A stretch of DNA of 64,000 bases from Erythrocercus mccallii (Eukaryota; Chordata; Aves; Passeriformes; Dicruridae): NCBI GenBank assembly GCA_013397435.1, contig VZRG01001629.1, forward strand, positions 105,962-169,961, read 5' to 3'. Position 1 is the stretch's first letter, and every line of letters begins with the position of its first letter. The position numbers were made by a program, and so were the translations under genes. A model generated the notes under the pieces. It saw only the letters and a list, made by a program, of their open reading frames with translations, searched no databases and had not been told where the DNA came from. Shown piece by piece: positions 1 through 11,800 of the stretch.

Positions 1-3000
1 TTTTTATATTAGCAGTGAAACATATGTTCCCTTTGTGTCCAATACAGCTACAAAAGACAGGCAGCAGTGTAAAAGCAGTGGAGGGAAGACAAACATGCCA
101 CTCAAATACTTCTAATAATACTTTTTAGCAACTATGATTGAATTAGGCTTTTAATTTGTTAGTGTTATCCCTTTTTAGGTTGGTTATATTGCCAGAAAAT
201 ATATTTGATTGGAAAAACAATCAGGTTTTCTTCTCAGCAGAGGCACAAGACACCTGCTTTGTACAACAGCTCCAAGAGAAAAAAAATAGTAGCAGAAATC
301 TTGCTTTGGAGTTTGCAGATGAGTCCAGTCTTTCAGTTTTACAAAGAAAAATTCTGATTTATTCACAGGTGTTAAAAAGGCTCAGGAAGAGACAGCTGTC
401 AGTGCTATTTCCCACTGTAAGGCTGAGAAAGAGGGTGGATTCATTTGTGGAGAGGGTGGCAAGAAACAGCTCATTTCCACATTAACTCAGACTGGCATTT
501 TATAAGGTTATTCTCAGTTTTGGGTGACATTTCAGCTCTCATTTGAGTAGAATAAATGAAAATATGTAAACTTGGTAAATTTAGAGTTTGTGTTAAAAAG
601 AAAAAAAAGAGTAGATGAACTCCTCTGAGATACTACTCCCTGCCTCGTTTGTGATATAGTATAATTTCCATAAGGATTTCAAACGTCCATGGAGATGCTA
701 GTTTTGCTGGGAAGTGGGAGATGTTGATGCCTAGAGACTGCAAGCATTGTACTGCGTGGCTGCAGATATAAGAGCAATAATGGGAAACTTTGAAGCAGAA
801 CCTGAACACACCTGGAAAAAAATCAAAGTAAATTGCAAGTTATCAAGTTATCAGGACTTTGGAACTCACATATAGATGTTCTAGCTCATTTTAGTTTGAA
901 TTTGTGAAGATCTGGGAATTTTCACACCATGTCACCCCATTTCACCTGGGAGATGGAAATTGCCAAATAGCAAAAAGCCTGTAGGAAAATGGGTAGCAAA
1001 CGAAAATAGCCCTTTCCACCTACAGAGCACCAGAAACCATCTTTAAGCTGCCATGAAGTGAGAACAACTTCTTTCAGCTATACTGACCCAAACCTTTTAG
1101 CCTTTCAGCTGCCACACACAGGGTTAGTAACTTGTTGATAACCGTATTTTTCACCCAAAGCTGTTCAATTCCAGTAGTGTTTGCTGTTGTTGAAATGGCT
1201 CAAGTTGAAACCCAAAATTCAGATTAGTTAATGAATTACAGCTTTAATGCATGAGCATCCCAGCACTGCAGTGTTTCCATCTGGATATGCAGCTTGATAT
1301 CCTCAACTATCCACAAGCTCAGCAAATCAAAGGCAAGTTCAGACATATGTTACCTACTCTTGCTGCCTTCTCTGCAAGAGAAGAGAGAGAGCTGCCAATC
1401 CCTCACCTGGGTTCAAAGGACACAGCTCAGAAGCAGAGCAGAGCCTGAGACAGCCGAAACCCGCAGGTCCCGGGACGGGATGGGGTTAATGACCATCAGT
1501 GGTTTCTCTGTGGTAGCCTCTCCCAGGATGAAAGCATGCTTTGTTCTTGTCACCAAGCTGCCAGTATAAACAGCAGAAGCATTGAAGCCTGTTTTCTGAG
1601 GGATGCACTCGTGCAAGTTGGTGCAATATCTGATGTCTAAGAAGGTGCAAGCCCAGGAATATTTCTCCATGGCAAAGCCAGCCCCAGTAGCTGTTGCCCA
1701 CAGGAATCTCTGGTAGCCCATCCAGGCTGAGGATGCTCCTGTTTCCCTCTCTCCCCTCAGGGAAGGGATTAGTAGGCTTTTCTCTCCACTAGCTACCCAC
1801 CTATTTCCACAACACCTCCAAACCTTTTATCCTTGAGTAGTTCAGGACTCAAGTCCGTACAACTTCTCATGTTAATCTCCACTTGAACAGAAGGGTAGAC
1901 TGTGTGAGTAGCCCAAATCCAAGCAACCACATCCAGACTCTCAACATCTAGAATTCTATCAATTCAGGGGAGGTCATGTCAAACTTCTGTAGATTATTTT
2001 CAAATTGAATTCATTGTGGTTTTCAAATCCCATTCATTGCTTCTTGTTCCACCTTTTCCTGCTGGGTTAAAGGGCTCTTACACAAAACAGCATCTTCTTA
2101 CTGTGGGAGCAGATGTCTGTTCTCAAAACAAGGTGTATATACTTGAGTTGTTGTTTTTCTGTCCCTTTTGATCTTTGAAAGATAACCCAGCTGCACAACA
2201 CACTTAACCAGAGGGCAAATCTTGTTTCAATCTAGTATGTTATAAAAAATGAGGGGAAAATAAAAAATAAGTATTTTGGTTTTCATTTGTTGTTTTTAAT
2301 AGAATAGGCATGGTATTTCTGGGAAATGTTTATGCTAATATTTCAGAGGTAAGTCCCATGTAAAGTGAAGAAGAAAGTACCTCCTCAAAGTATAATTAAC
2401 TTATTAACAACAATAATTCGTTCTTCCATATGACTTTTATTTTTTAATAGCTTTTCAAGTGCATGGCTGCTTTTTACCCATGCAGTATGCAGCAGAGAAG
2501 AGAAGGATCCATCTGTGTTGGCTGTTAGGCAAAATAAGAGGCAATTACCAAAACTAGTTTTGATTTATCAGTGTTACAAATGGATCACAGTACTCCAGCC
2601 TATGTTTTACTGCTGAAATTATTTTAAGCCTTGACTAGAATTATTCTGCTCTTATCTGCCCACTGCCAAGCACCTGAGTCTATGTTTAAGCCCTGCAATC
2701 TATTCTGATTTTCAGGACACAGAGCATGTACTGTTCTCTTTGCTGTTCAAAGAATCTGTACAGGCTGTTTCTCTGAAAATTTAGGCAGATAAACCCAGAG
2801 AGAGGCTTATGCAACCACATTTGCCAGGATCAAGCTTCTGTGTCATTCCTTTGTTGTGAATGTCCCTTCTTCACCTCCACCCCCTAAAAAATACCAGAAT
2901 AAAAAAGGAGAGAAAGCACTCTTTCTTTCAGGAAATCTTATGATTCATGTGTAGTGTATCAGTAGTGTGGGCTATCTCTACCCCTAGAGACCATGTTTCA

Positions 3001-5103
3001 GTGTTCCATCTGGCAAAGTTCTTCACATCAGAGGACAAAGAAAAATTCTCAAGATGGGCACTAAAAATTTCCATGTGGATGTGAATGCCAGGCTGAAACC
3101 TGCTTTTCCTGTAGCCAAATCCATGAGGAGTACTCACAGCTTCACACAGTGCCACCCTGCTGCCCTCTGGGACAGAGATCCTGAACTGACTCTGTTTAAT
3201 GGAGAGCAACATGGGACCTGGAAAACATGTGGCCTTCTGGAGAGCAACAAACCAAACCTTCTGAACACAAGCAGCAAAATGCTTGTGTCCACTGTACAAG
3301 TTGGCCATTAGAAGCTGTTACTGTGCAGCCTGAACTGCCCCATCTACCCCCAGCAGCTTCTCAGCAGCAGCAGTGACTTCTACCAGTCCAGACTGCATTT
3401 CATCCTCAACAGTTCCTCACTGTTCCTCGCTGGACAAAAAGGTTGAGATCTGGTGATGTTACACGTGGTGTTTTCATGATATATTGCTATTAGAATGAGC
3501 AAGACAACGCTCATGTCCTTGGGTTCCCTGGGATATTACTGAGATGAGTAACAACCTCTTTGGCCAATTTTTTTGACACTGCAGTTTTATCCCATGACAC
3601 TGTACATACCACATCTCTCTGAGTTGTCCAGAGGTCTAAACCTCTAAACCTCACTGCCTAAGCAGTATTTGTACCTGGATTAAAGGCTTGGAGCCAGGGA
3701 TGACCAACTGTCCAGAAAATCCATTTGATAAGTGAGGGTTGATAACTTCATCCTACCAAAGTGGGTTCCTCAGACAGGAGGGATGCTGCTGTACAAGTGA
3801 GAAGCACCAAAGAGGGAGGCTCTCAGATGCTTCTTTTTTGTGCTTGTGCAGGAGAAGGAGCTTCTTTAATCCTCCTATTGCTATGGGCTTGTTACAAGAA
3901 AGTGTAATATAAAAGTGTCTGTGAGTTTTAATGAATTTGTAAGTCATAGCACAAAAATGGTGTCTTGGGGAGAAGATTGTTGTCACTGCTGGAAACAGAA
4001 GTGGGAAGATGATTTTCCCTCTGAGTGGTGACATTTTCAAATGCAGAATGCCAGTTTCATCTCGTGTTCCTGATCTATTTAGTTGGGTTTTTTTTTCATC
4101 AGAGAGCAGTAATGCCCAGCAGGTTGCTGCTGGAGGATTACTCAAATGGCAGCAAAGCTTCTCCTTCTAACACAGGCTGAAGAGTTGTACAAGGTAAAGA
4201 ATCCTGAAAATATGGATCCTCTCTCCTCATGATTATTGTTCCTGGCAGCAGATTGTTAAATGCATACCACCACTTGTTAAATATGGAGTAACCTGTGTTC
4301 AGCAGCTGTTCTGTAAGAAAAGCCCTACAATCCAGGATTTCTACAAAGTCCCAAAATTACTTCAAGTTTCCCCACAAAACACATGATTTGGGAGAACAAG
4401 TGCCAAATACATTTAAAAGCAGCAGCTGTGGAGCTGCTGTACTCAGTATCCAATGAGTATTGCCTGAAGAGTGCTATCCCAGTTATCCTCCTTGCTGCCA
4501 AGGAACCTGCGGCTGGCCCCATTGGTGAGCCAGCTTGGATGGGTGAAAGGTTGGGTGAGCTCAGGCATTGGGAATGACTGGAGATGACGGGGCAGTCAAA
4601 GTGTGGCCAGCAGTGACTACACAGGCAGTGAGTCCTGCCCTGTGGGTGTGAGTAGCAGATGACATCACCTGGAATCCCCAGTGGATAAATGTAAGGTGCC
4701 TCACTGGAGATAAATGGATTTCAGTGTTCCACTGGAACCTTCAAGAAATTTGCAGGCAGAGCCTCACAGCCACCTGTACAGCAAGAAATCCTCTTGTGTG
4801 AAATACCTCATGGTGCTCTGTTCTCCATGCAGACATGGCATTTCAGGGTCTCTTTACAACAGGGACCTGAGTGCTGCACTCTTGCTTTGGGGTTTTCCTG
4901 ACATTTATGAGTCGTTTGTCCTTCCTTGACCTGCATGAGTGAACCTGGCCGACCAGGTTGTGTTAGCAAAGCAATCACTCCCCAGAAGGTACAAGTTGCA
5001 TACATTCAAGAGAAGAACTCTTGTTGCTAGTTGTGAAAGTCTTTTGAGTCATGTTAGCTCAGTTCCAAAAGAGTGAACAGGGAATTATCAAGTAATTATC
5101 AAC

Positions 5104-5130
5104 TATATTATATATATATATATATATATT
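5104..5130. repeat. TA dinucleotide microsatellite
   Basis: About 13 consecutive TA units in an AT-rich setting between two near-identical short words (attatcaa...). It is a simple repeat, probably polymorphic. Confidence 0.9.
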
Positions 5131-6575
5131 ATAAATTATCAAGTAAGTGGTATTAACCTTACCTAGTGTTATTAACCCATCTCATCCCTTTCTGATCCTG
5201 ATCCTGAGTGGATTCATGGTCATCTTCCAGCATGGACAGATTTTGAACCCTTGGAAAGAACAGATTCTAATTGTCTCCTTTTTCCCTCTTCAGATTTCGC
5301 TTACATGTGACAAACTTTTGCCAGGAGAGGGAATATTTCAGCCCAGATCATGTCATGGTTATTGTGAGCACTTATCCAGGACTATCTAGCCTTAGCTTGG
5401 TCGGGTTTAAACTCAGGAGCCACCACTCAGACCAGCAAACCCTTCACCACCACCCCATGTCCTGCCAGGGTAGGTCAGCCTTGATCCCTGCTGATGCCTG
5501 GCCAAAGGCAGTTTGCTTCACTGGCTGAGCCCAAGCCCTTTTCTCATCCCAGTGGCAACTGGGACAGCAGCCATTATGTTCCACAAAGCCCTTTTTCTCC
5601 CCTCCAAAACTATTCCTAAATTCCTCCATGTCTGCAGATATTGCCTAGCACAGTCTGTCCCATGCCAGCCTCTACCTGACCTGGTGACCAGCACCACAGC
5701 CTTTTGTTCAGTTCCAAAGGAAATGCTGGCTGCAGAGATGAAAACAAGATCCTGGCAGAAGCACATCTGCCCTTCATCACAAGAACCAAGGAATTCTGCA
5801 TAGGGACAGATGAGTCCAAAGCACCTGGCAGACAGCTGAGCAGATGAGTCATTTGAGGAGCTAACGAGTGATATGTGCATATTTAATGTATCCCAGAATT
5901 CCAGTCTGCCTTCAAATTGCTCAGGGATGTTTGTTGAGGCTCTGGGGATGTTGGAGCTTCGCAGGCACACTTGAGACTCCTGAAAGGAGCAGTTTGACTC
6001 AGATACTTATCTCAGCACTTTCTGCTTCATAAATATCTCAGGCCTTAAAGTCTCCAGGCTGGGAGGCACTCAGATGGATGAGGACCTGGGGAATAGCTCA
6101 GTGTCTTGGAGAGAAACAAAAAGACCTTTCTGGCAATGAATGATCTCCCTGTCTCCTTTCTAAACTGCTTCCAGAGTGACTGAAGACAGTTGTCACAGAA
6201 CAATCGTGAGCTTTATTTCCTTGGGTAAACCAGATTAAAAAGGGAGAGAAATGAAGAAAAAACCACAAGACCTTTGAAATTCTTTGTAAATTGGTGCTTG
6301 AGATGAGCCTGTGAGTTGATCCTTCAAAAACAGTGTTTTCTGTTCCACAGAAATCGATAGGAACTCCACAGTGTGGAGGAGATAAACAGGAAGCACTCCC
6401 AAAGCAGCAGGGTTGAAATCCTCAGGCATGGGTTTGAAGTACATCTCCACGTTGCTATTCATAGTGAATAAATTACTTGGTGGAACTCATTGCCTCAGGA
6501 CTATGGGGAGGACAAAAACAAAAGCAGGCTTCTGTGCTTCATTTATTTATGGAAATTATTTACACCAAGTCTTGG

Positions 6576-6866
6576 CTAACCAAGGAAGGTTAACACTTTC
6601 TCTCTGGGTACCTGTACACTGACTGTACCATTCCCTTGGATTTTGTTTTCCACTAAGTTGAACCTCCCAAGGTGCAAATTGTTGCTCTTGGTCACCATTT
6701 CACCATCTTCCAGTGTTGAGAAGAGCTTGACTTTGTCATCCTTGTTCCTCAGCTGGAAGTAGCTGTAGGCTGCTATCAGTCCATGCCTTAGACCCCACTG
6801 TTGAAATAGCTTCTCCATAATTCCCAACCTTCCCAGCTCCCAGAGGGTGCTGTGCATTGAGTCCAA
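6576..6866 (-). repeat. Decayed CR1-type LINE fragment (reverse transcriptase C-terminal region)
   Basis: Read on the minus strand, a 96-codon open frame keeps the word order of the CR1 ORF2 C-terminal end. It has an ELGRLG-like start, then GLIAAYSYF (CR1: LIAAYSYL), then KVKLFS and LHLGRFNL (CR1: LxxGRFRLDIRK). The copy is strongly diverged and lacks the typical 3' terminal repeats nearby, so it is an old, dead insertion. The assignment rests on these short matches and on general knowledge of CR1 proteins. It is not a host gene. Confidence 0.6.
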
Positions 6867-7376
6867 CCAGGTTTCACTCCTCAGGAAAGCAGAAGCTTCT
6901 TAACAGAGCTGTTGTTGACTCGTGCCTCTGCTCCACAAATAATTTTGCCTGCGGTTCTGATTCATGTGAAGAGGCAGGAACACGGATTCCAGGACTTGCA
7001 AAAAATAGTGGGTAAAGCTCACCACCATGAATTGCTGGCATAATGCCTTCAGGGGAATCCTGGAGCAAAGCCTGCAGGGGGAGGATGCTGGCCAGCAACA
7101 CTGGCCTCTGTTAAGCCATTCTCTGAGATGCAAGCTGAGGTCTCAGCATGACATTGAGATCCATCAGTGCTGCAGCTCTCAGGGGAAAACCACTCTTCAA
7201 GTTATCCTTGTTCATTAGGCCTGTTTAAAACAGATGAGTCAGGGAAGAATGAAGTACACCAGGCTTATTAATGTTTCTTTAATTAGTAACAGAACAAATA
7301 GGTTTGGACTTTGATTATTTTACACAGAGGATACTGGAATGATGTATCAGATGATTTTGTGTCCATTTTGCTCTGT

Positions 7377-7382
7377 TTTATT
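7377..7382 (-). terminator. Candidate polyadenylation signal for MOB3C
   Basis: AATAAA on the minus strand, the first consensus hexamer noticed downstream of the MOB3C stop codon. Use of this site is an inference. Confidence 0.3.
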
Positions 7383-7841
7383 TCCATGTAAAAATATACA
7401 TCTGGTACACAAGACTAAAGAAAAATAGATTTTCACAACAAAATAAGTGCTTTGAGCACTAAAAATTCACTTGTGCACTTTAATGTTGGCCTAAACATTT
7501 ACATTTTCTAGCCACATCCCCTACCTACCCCAAAAGTGGGCAAACCCCAGACTATAAAGGTTATCTGTGTCAGATATAGAAAACTTTCCCAGAAAAAGAG
7601 CGGGAAACACAAACATAACGATTCTGTGGCTCAGACAAATTGATTTTCACTCCCCCAAAGCAATAAAAAAGGAAAAATAAAAATATTTTTTGTCAAAATA
7701 AAAATGGCACAGGGAACACAACACTAGTTATCAGGCACTGCAAGCAGAAGGGGAGGAAATTTTGAGACATGATACCTTTCAGAGGAGTAATGGCACAGAC
7801 CAGGTAGCAATAGTATGCTTGCAGATGGTCAAAAAGGTTTA

Positions 7842-7885
7842 AGAATCACAGAATAATATTGGTTAGAAGGGGACCTCGAGAACAG
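7842..7885 (-). repeat. CR1 3'-end fragment
   Basis: The plus strand reads agaatcacagaataatattgg and then a ggttagaaggggacct-like stretch. This is the reverse complement of the conserved 3' terminal part of avian CR1 elements. Only a few dozen bases are recognisable. Confidence 0.5.
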
Positions 7886-8824
7886 AGTAGAGGAGATGTC
7901 TCTTATGAGTCCTTCTTCACTTGCTGTAAGGTTGGGTAATGGAAAACCAACAGTTTCTACAACCAGCATTTGTCCATCTTGAGGCAAGACAACACATCAG
8001 GAAATGCTGACATGTTGAAAATATTGTTTACTGGCAACAGTTTCTTCTCACCAGTTTTTGAGGCTTTCTCAGGTAGATTGTGCTGACCACACTGAAGAGT
8101 GATCTAGTCCTCGGTCATGGGGCCACTTGCCATTAGTCCAAGCAGTATTGGATGCATCTTAGAACATCATCAAGTCCCCTCTTCCAAATGTGAAAAATCT
8201 CTTTAAGGGAAAATGGTCCCTTTGGTAAAGCATGAATTAGGGCAGAAGGGAGACATTCATAGCTCATGGTTAAAAACAGCACAGCACAGCAACAACTAAC
8301 CACATGAAGGCAGTGGGATGAAATGCCACCAGCTTTGCAGGGCTGATATCAGGTGTTACCACAAACCCACTGTCTGTGGGAAAGGTAACAGGCACTACCT
8401 GGTAGCCAAGGTCACACCTGCTCACAGGACAGGAATTGCTAACGAAATATTTGGAGATCAATATAGCTGAGGACAAAACGAGAAGGAAGGTCGCTGAAAA
8501 TTTGATGTCAGACATGGGATTGAGTCTTAGAAATCAGAGTGTGCAAAAGTAAACCAGACTTGCCTCATTCTCCAGTAAGCCAGTGGCTTTCTAAAACAGG
8601 AGCCATACAACAGAGATTGGGATCTATTAGAAGAAGAAAAATCTGTCCAGAGGTTCTTGGAAAACTTAGGATTCAGCCCTGACCTGAAGAGGCTCTTCTG
8701 CAGTGTTCATAGGTCAGTGAGCCAGAATGCCCAGAGCCAGTCCTAGGGAAGAGGTCTCCCACCACAGGGTGTCTTGTCCCATCAGGCTCTGAGTGAGCCA
8801 GCTGAGTTCATCTGCCAGAAGACT

Positions 8825-8854
8825 TCAGTGGCAAATTCGTTCTGTCATTTCTTT
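8825..8854 (-). CDS. MOB3C: MOB3C last coding exon (residues 208-216 and stop)
   Basis: This tiny coding segment encodes KEMTERICH and a TGA stop. It is preceded by a long pyrimidine tract and the acceptor ATGCAG. The reading continues in phase 0 from ...ELEPL of the previous exon. The conserved MOB3 C-terminus makes the assignment firm despite its length. Confidence 0.93.
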   Translation of the reverse strand, partial: KEMTERICH

Positions 8855-11800
8855 CTGCATTGAAGGAGGAGAGAAAAGAAGGAAACAGTAAGTGCAAAAG
8901 ACAGGTTTCAGTAGCGTGATGTGTCAGGCAGTTTGGGAGGTGTCCAAAACCAACCCAGGGAAGCAACCGTGGGAGTCTTGGGGAGCCTTTTTCTATTTCC
9001 CATGACAGCTCTCCTGGGAACTCAGCTGCCTCAGCAGCTCCATCCTGGCACTCTCCCCAGTCTCTGTGGCACAAAGCTATTTTGGCTGTGCCCTAGCCTT
9101 GAGAGCAGTCCAAGGAAAGAGCTTTGGCTGAGATGTTGAAAGATGAAGGTCCTGCTCCTGGCTCAGCTGCAGAGCAGCCAGACAAGGTGATGCCGCTCTC
9201 AGAGCCTCTCTTTGCAGCCTTAGGAGATGGGAGCTGCTCCCAGTCCTTGCTCCAGGAACTGACTACAGCTCACCCAGAGGACCTGTGGTTACAGCAAGGG
9301 ATCCCACAGTCACACTGCAATGCAAATGAGTGCTAATAACAGGGGACACAGGAAATCTCCAGTGAGACCAAGCTATGTTTAGGATTACAGATTGTTTTCT
9401 TTAGCCAGAATAGCATCATGTCAGCTACATTAGGAAGGTGTTTAGCTTTCAGCTGGTGGAAGATGGTATTTGTCCTTGCCTTAAAAAGTTCAACTAGTAT
9501 CTTGTAAATCCTGCAGTGAGAAAAGTGTGATTCTGGCTCATTGGGTTCGTGGCTTGTGAATTTGTGTGCCCACAGGTCCCCTCATGCACCCCAGATGCAG
9601 GTTTACACATTAAAAGGTACTCCAAAAATAGACTGGAAGTAGGACTGGTCCGTGGAGGAGCAAGAATGCAACTCTGAAAAAAGAAGAACTAGGAAAGGAG
9701 GATGACCCTTGAGTAACCCTATAACAGGCCCTTTAGTTATATGACCAAGAGAGACAGAAGCAGCAAACTGATCTTCAGTGCTGAGAGCTTTGTTTTTCAA
9801 ATCCATCAGGGACAGTGGCAAAGACAGTGTTTTCCTGTAGGAGTAACATGCAAAATCTCTTGAGTGCCAAACCTGGCCATCAAATGAAAAGTGGATGCTC
9901 TGCCACAAAATCACATTGCTAACAGGAAATGTTTGCAAACATCTTGGAAGGAAGAGGGTGAGAGGACTGTGCACATCCTCTTGCAACAGCACTGCGCCCA
10001 CCCCACTAGCACAACACAAGGCACAAAAGCAGCCATGAACAGGAGGGGCTGCAGTGACCAGTGGGCTGACAAGTCACCAGTGAACTCCTCAGAGCAGCCC
10101 CAAATGTCCAAGGCATTCCTCACATTCAGAAAATCCCCACAGCTCTGCCTGAGTGCGTAACCAGCTGGAGCCCTGCCAGCGCTGCAGCCCAGCACCACGA
10201 GCTGCCCTCGTCAAGGAAGCAAGTGCACAGCTTCTCTCCAGCCCCATGTTCCTTATCTACTGAGAGAGGGAATCGCTGCCTTTTGCTAGTTCTGCCGTAA
10301 AAAGGATCTCATTCTCAGTTGCCAAGATTTGCTGCTAAGAAATCACATCCCACAGAAGCTTGACAAAAGGGAAATTGAAGCAGCAAAGGCAGATTCAGCC
10401 AGAGGAAAGCTTAGAAGTCTGTCATGGGATTCATGGGGACTAACCAAATGCAAGGTTAGGACAGCTGTCTGGGCTGATGAGGAAGCCGGGTTGCAGGACA
10501 CTCATACACACCTAAAGCAACTCACTGCCCAAGGGAAGGAGGCCCTTTCTTCTCCCTGGTCCTTCCTCTCAACCCTGTGCTTGGGTCTGCCTGAGGCTGG
10601 GATGGCAGGCAATGAGACACAGATAGACCAGGGGCAAATGTGTCTCATTTCCTGGTAGTTTGACAGTTTGACAGGGGTTGCATCACAGGGAAAGAATCTG
10701 TTCACCTGAGATTTATGCAGACCCATCAGTCATCTCATGTTGCATGTGAGTCACTGGCATTGAAAACCTATTTAGCAAAGTCAGCCTCTGCTTTGGCTCC
10801 CAGTTGTTAATTATTCACATTAGCAAGCAGCAGTCCAAGGGGATGACACTATTATGGACTGTACAGCAATGCTGAAGAGGTTTGTCATGAGGAACACTGA
10901 CAGAGGATAGGCTGATGCTGAGCCTGCCATTTTCTGGAGCTGAGGGCCATTGTGATAAAATGTGTTACAATTGAATTCTACAAAATAATTAAAGTCAATA
11001 CCGTTGTCATTCAGGTCTCCTCTGATTCGATCATCATCTCTCCATCCCCCTAAATCATGATTAGAGCAGATAGGCAGAAAACTGACTGAGAGAAGTGAAA
11101 GCAGAGGAGTAAAGTGCTTAACACTTAGGGCCAGGGGCATCTCCCCCACCTCCAGATCCTAAGCAAGCAGCTGGGACGCTTCTCAGCTCTTTCTCAGATT
11201 ATATCCTCTTGGTATTTCCTGACTCTCTGCTGCTGGATATGGCCTTTTCTGCAACCCAGCCATTATCACAGCGTGCAAACTACTGAGTTTCCTATTAATT
11301 CTTTCCCCACTGCAATATGTCCTCCCTAGGTCAGACTACACTCAACCTTGTCTGTGACAAACTTGCTTCTCTTACAAAACCAACTGTGTGCATTTTCTAG
11401 TTTATGAGCCCTGGGCTGTCTGGCCTCTGCTTCCCACAAATCCTGCTGTTGTCAAGGACTCTCACCTTCTGCCTGGCTAATTGCTTCCCAAGGGAGGCTG
11501 TAGGGAAATTCAGTGAGACCTCTCCAGAAGGCCTTGACAGTTGTTGTCTGAAGCTGTGTGTCCTAGGGGCTTGCCTTCCCTGCAGCCTCAGTGTAATTCA
11601 CACTAGGATCTCTAGCAGGGAATGCTAAAAGAAAAACTGTGGAGAAGAGACTTCCACTCAAATCTGACTCCTGAAAGCCATGTGGGCACAACTGGCTGGA
11701 AACACTTTGGTGTGCAAATTGCATTAGAGCTACCGAGTCACTATGGGGACACCACTCTGTGGTGGCCCTAAGGGTACTGAAGTTCACTTCACAGACATGA

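Larger units (their letters stand above)
1..7376. other. Intergenic stretch without a supported gene
   Basis: No exon with a recognisable protein, paired splice sites or a start in good context was found on either strand. By human synteny MKNK1 should lie to the left of MOB3C, but no kinase motif from it is visible, so its exons are probably beyond the left edge. The stretch contains a TA microsatellite at about 5104-5130 and a decayed CR1 reverse-transcriptase fragment at 6576-6866. Several open frames of 60-150 codons occur, and none resembles a family I know. Confidence 0.5.
7377..8824 (-). other. MOB3C: Probable MOB3C 3' untranslated region
   Basis: This is the stretch directly downstream (minus strand) of the MOB3C stop codon at 8825-8827. 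The first AATAAA hexamer on the minus strand that I noticed is at 7377-7382, which would give a 3' UTR of about 1.45 kb. The true end cannot be fixed without transcript data. It contains a short CR1-like tail near 7842-7885 and an 81-codon minus-strand open frame at 8270-8515. Confidence 0.4.

Noticed and set aside
1413..1721. 102-codon minus-strand open frame that could be a retrogene piece
   Set aside because: I could not match it to any family, and no poly-A tail or flanking repeat was seen.
1..8000. MKNK1 exons expected from human synteny
   Set aside because: No kinase motifs or matching exon ends were found in the window. The gene probably starts beyond the left edge.
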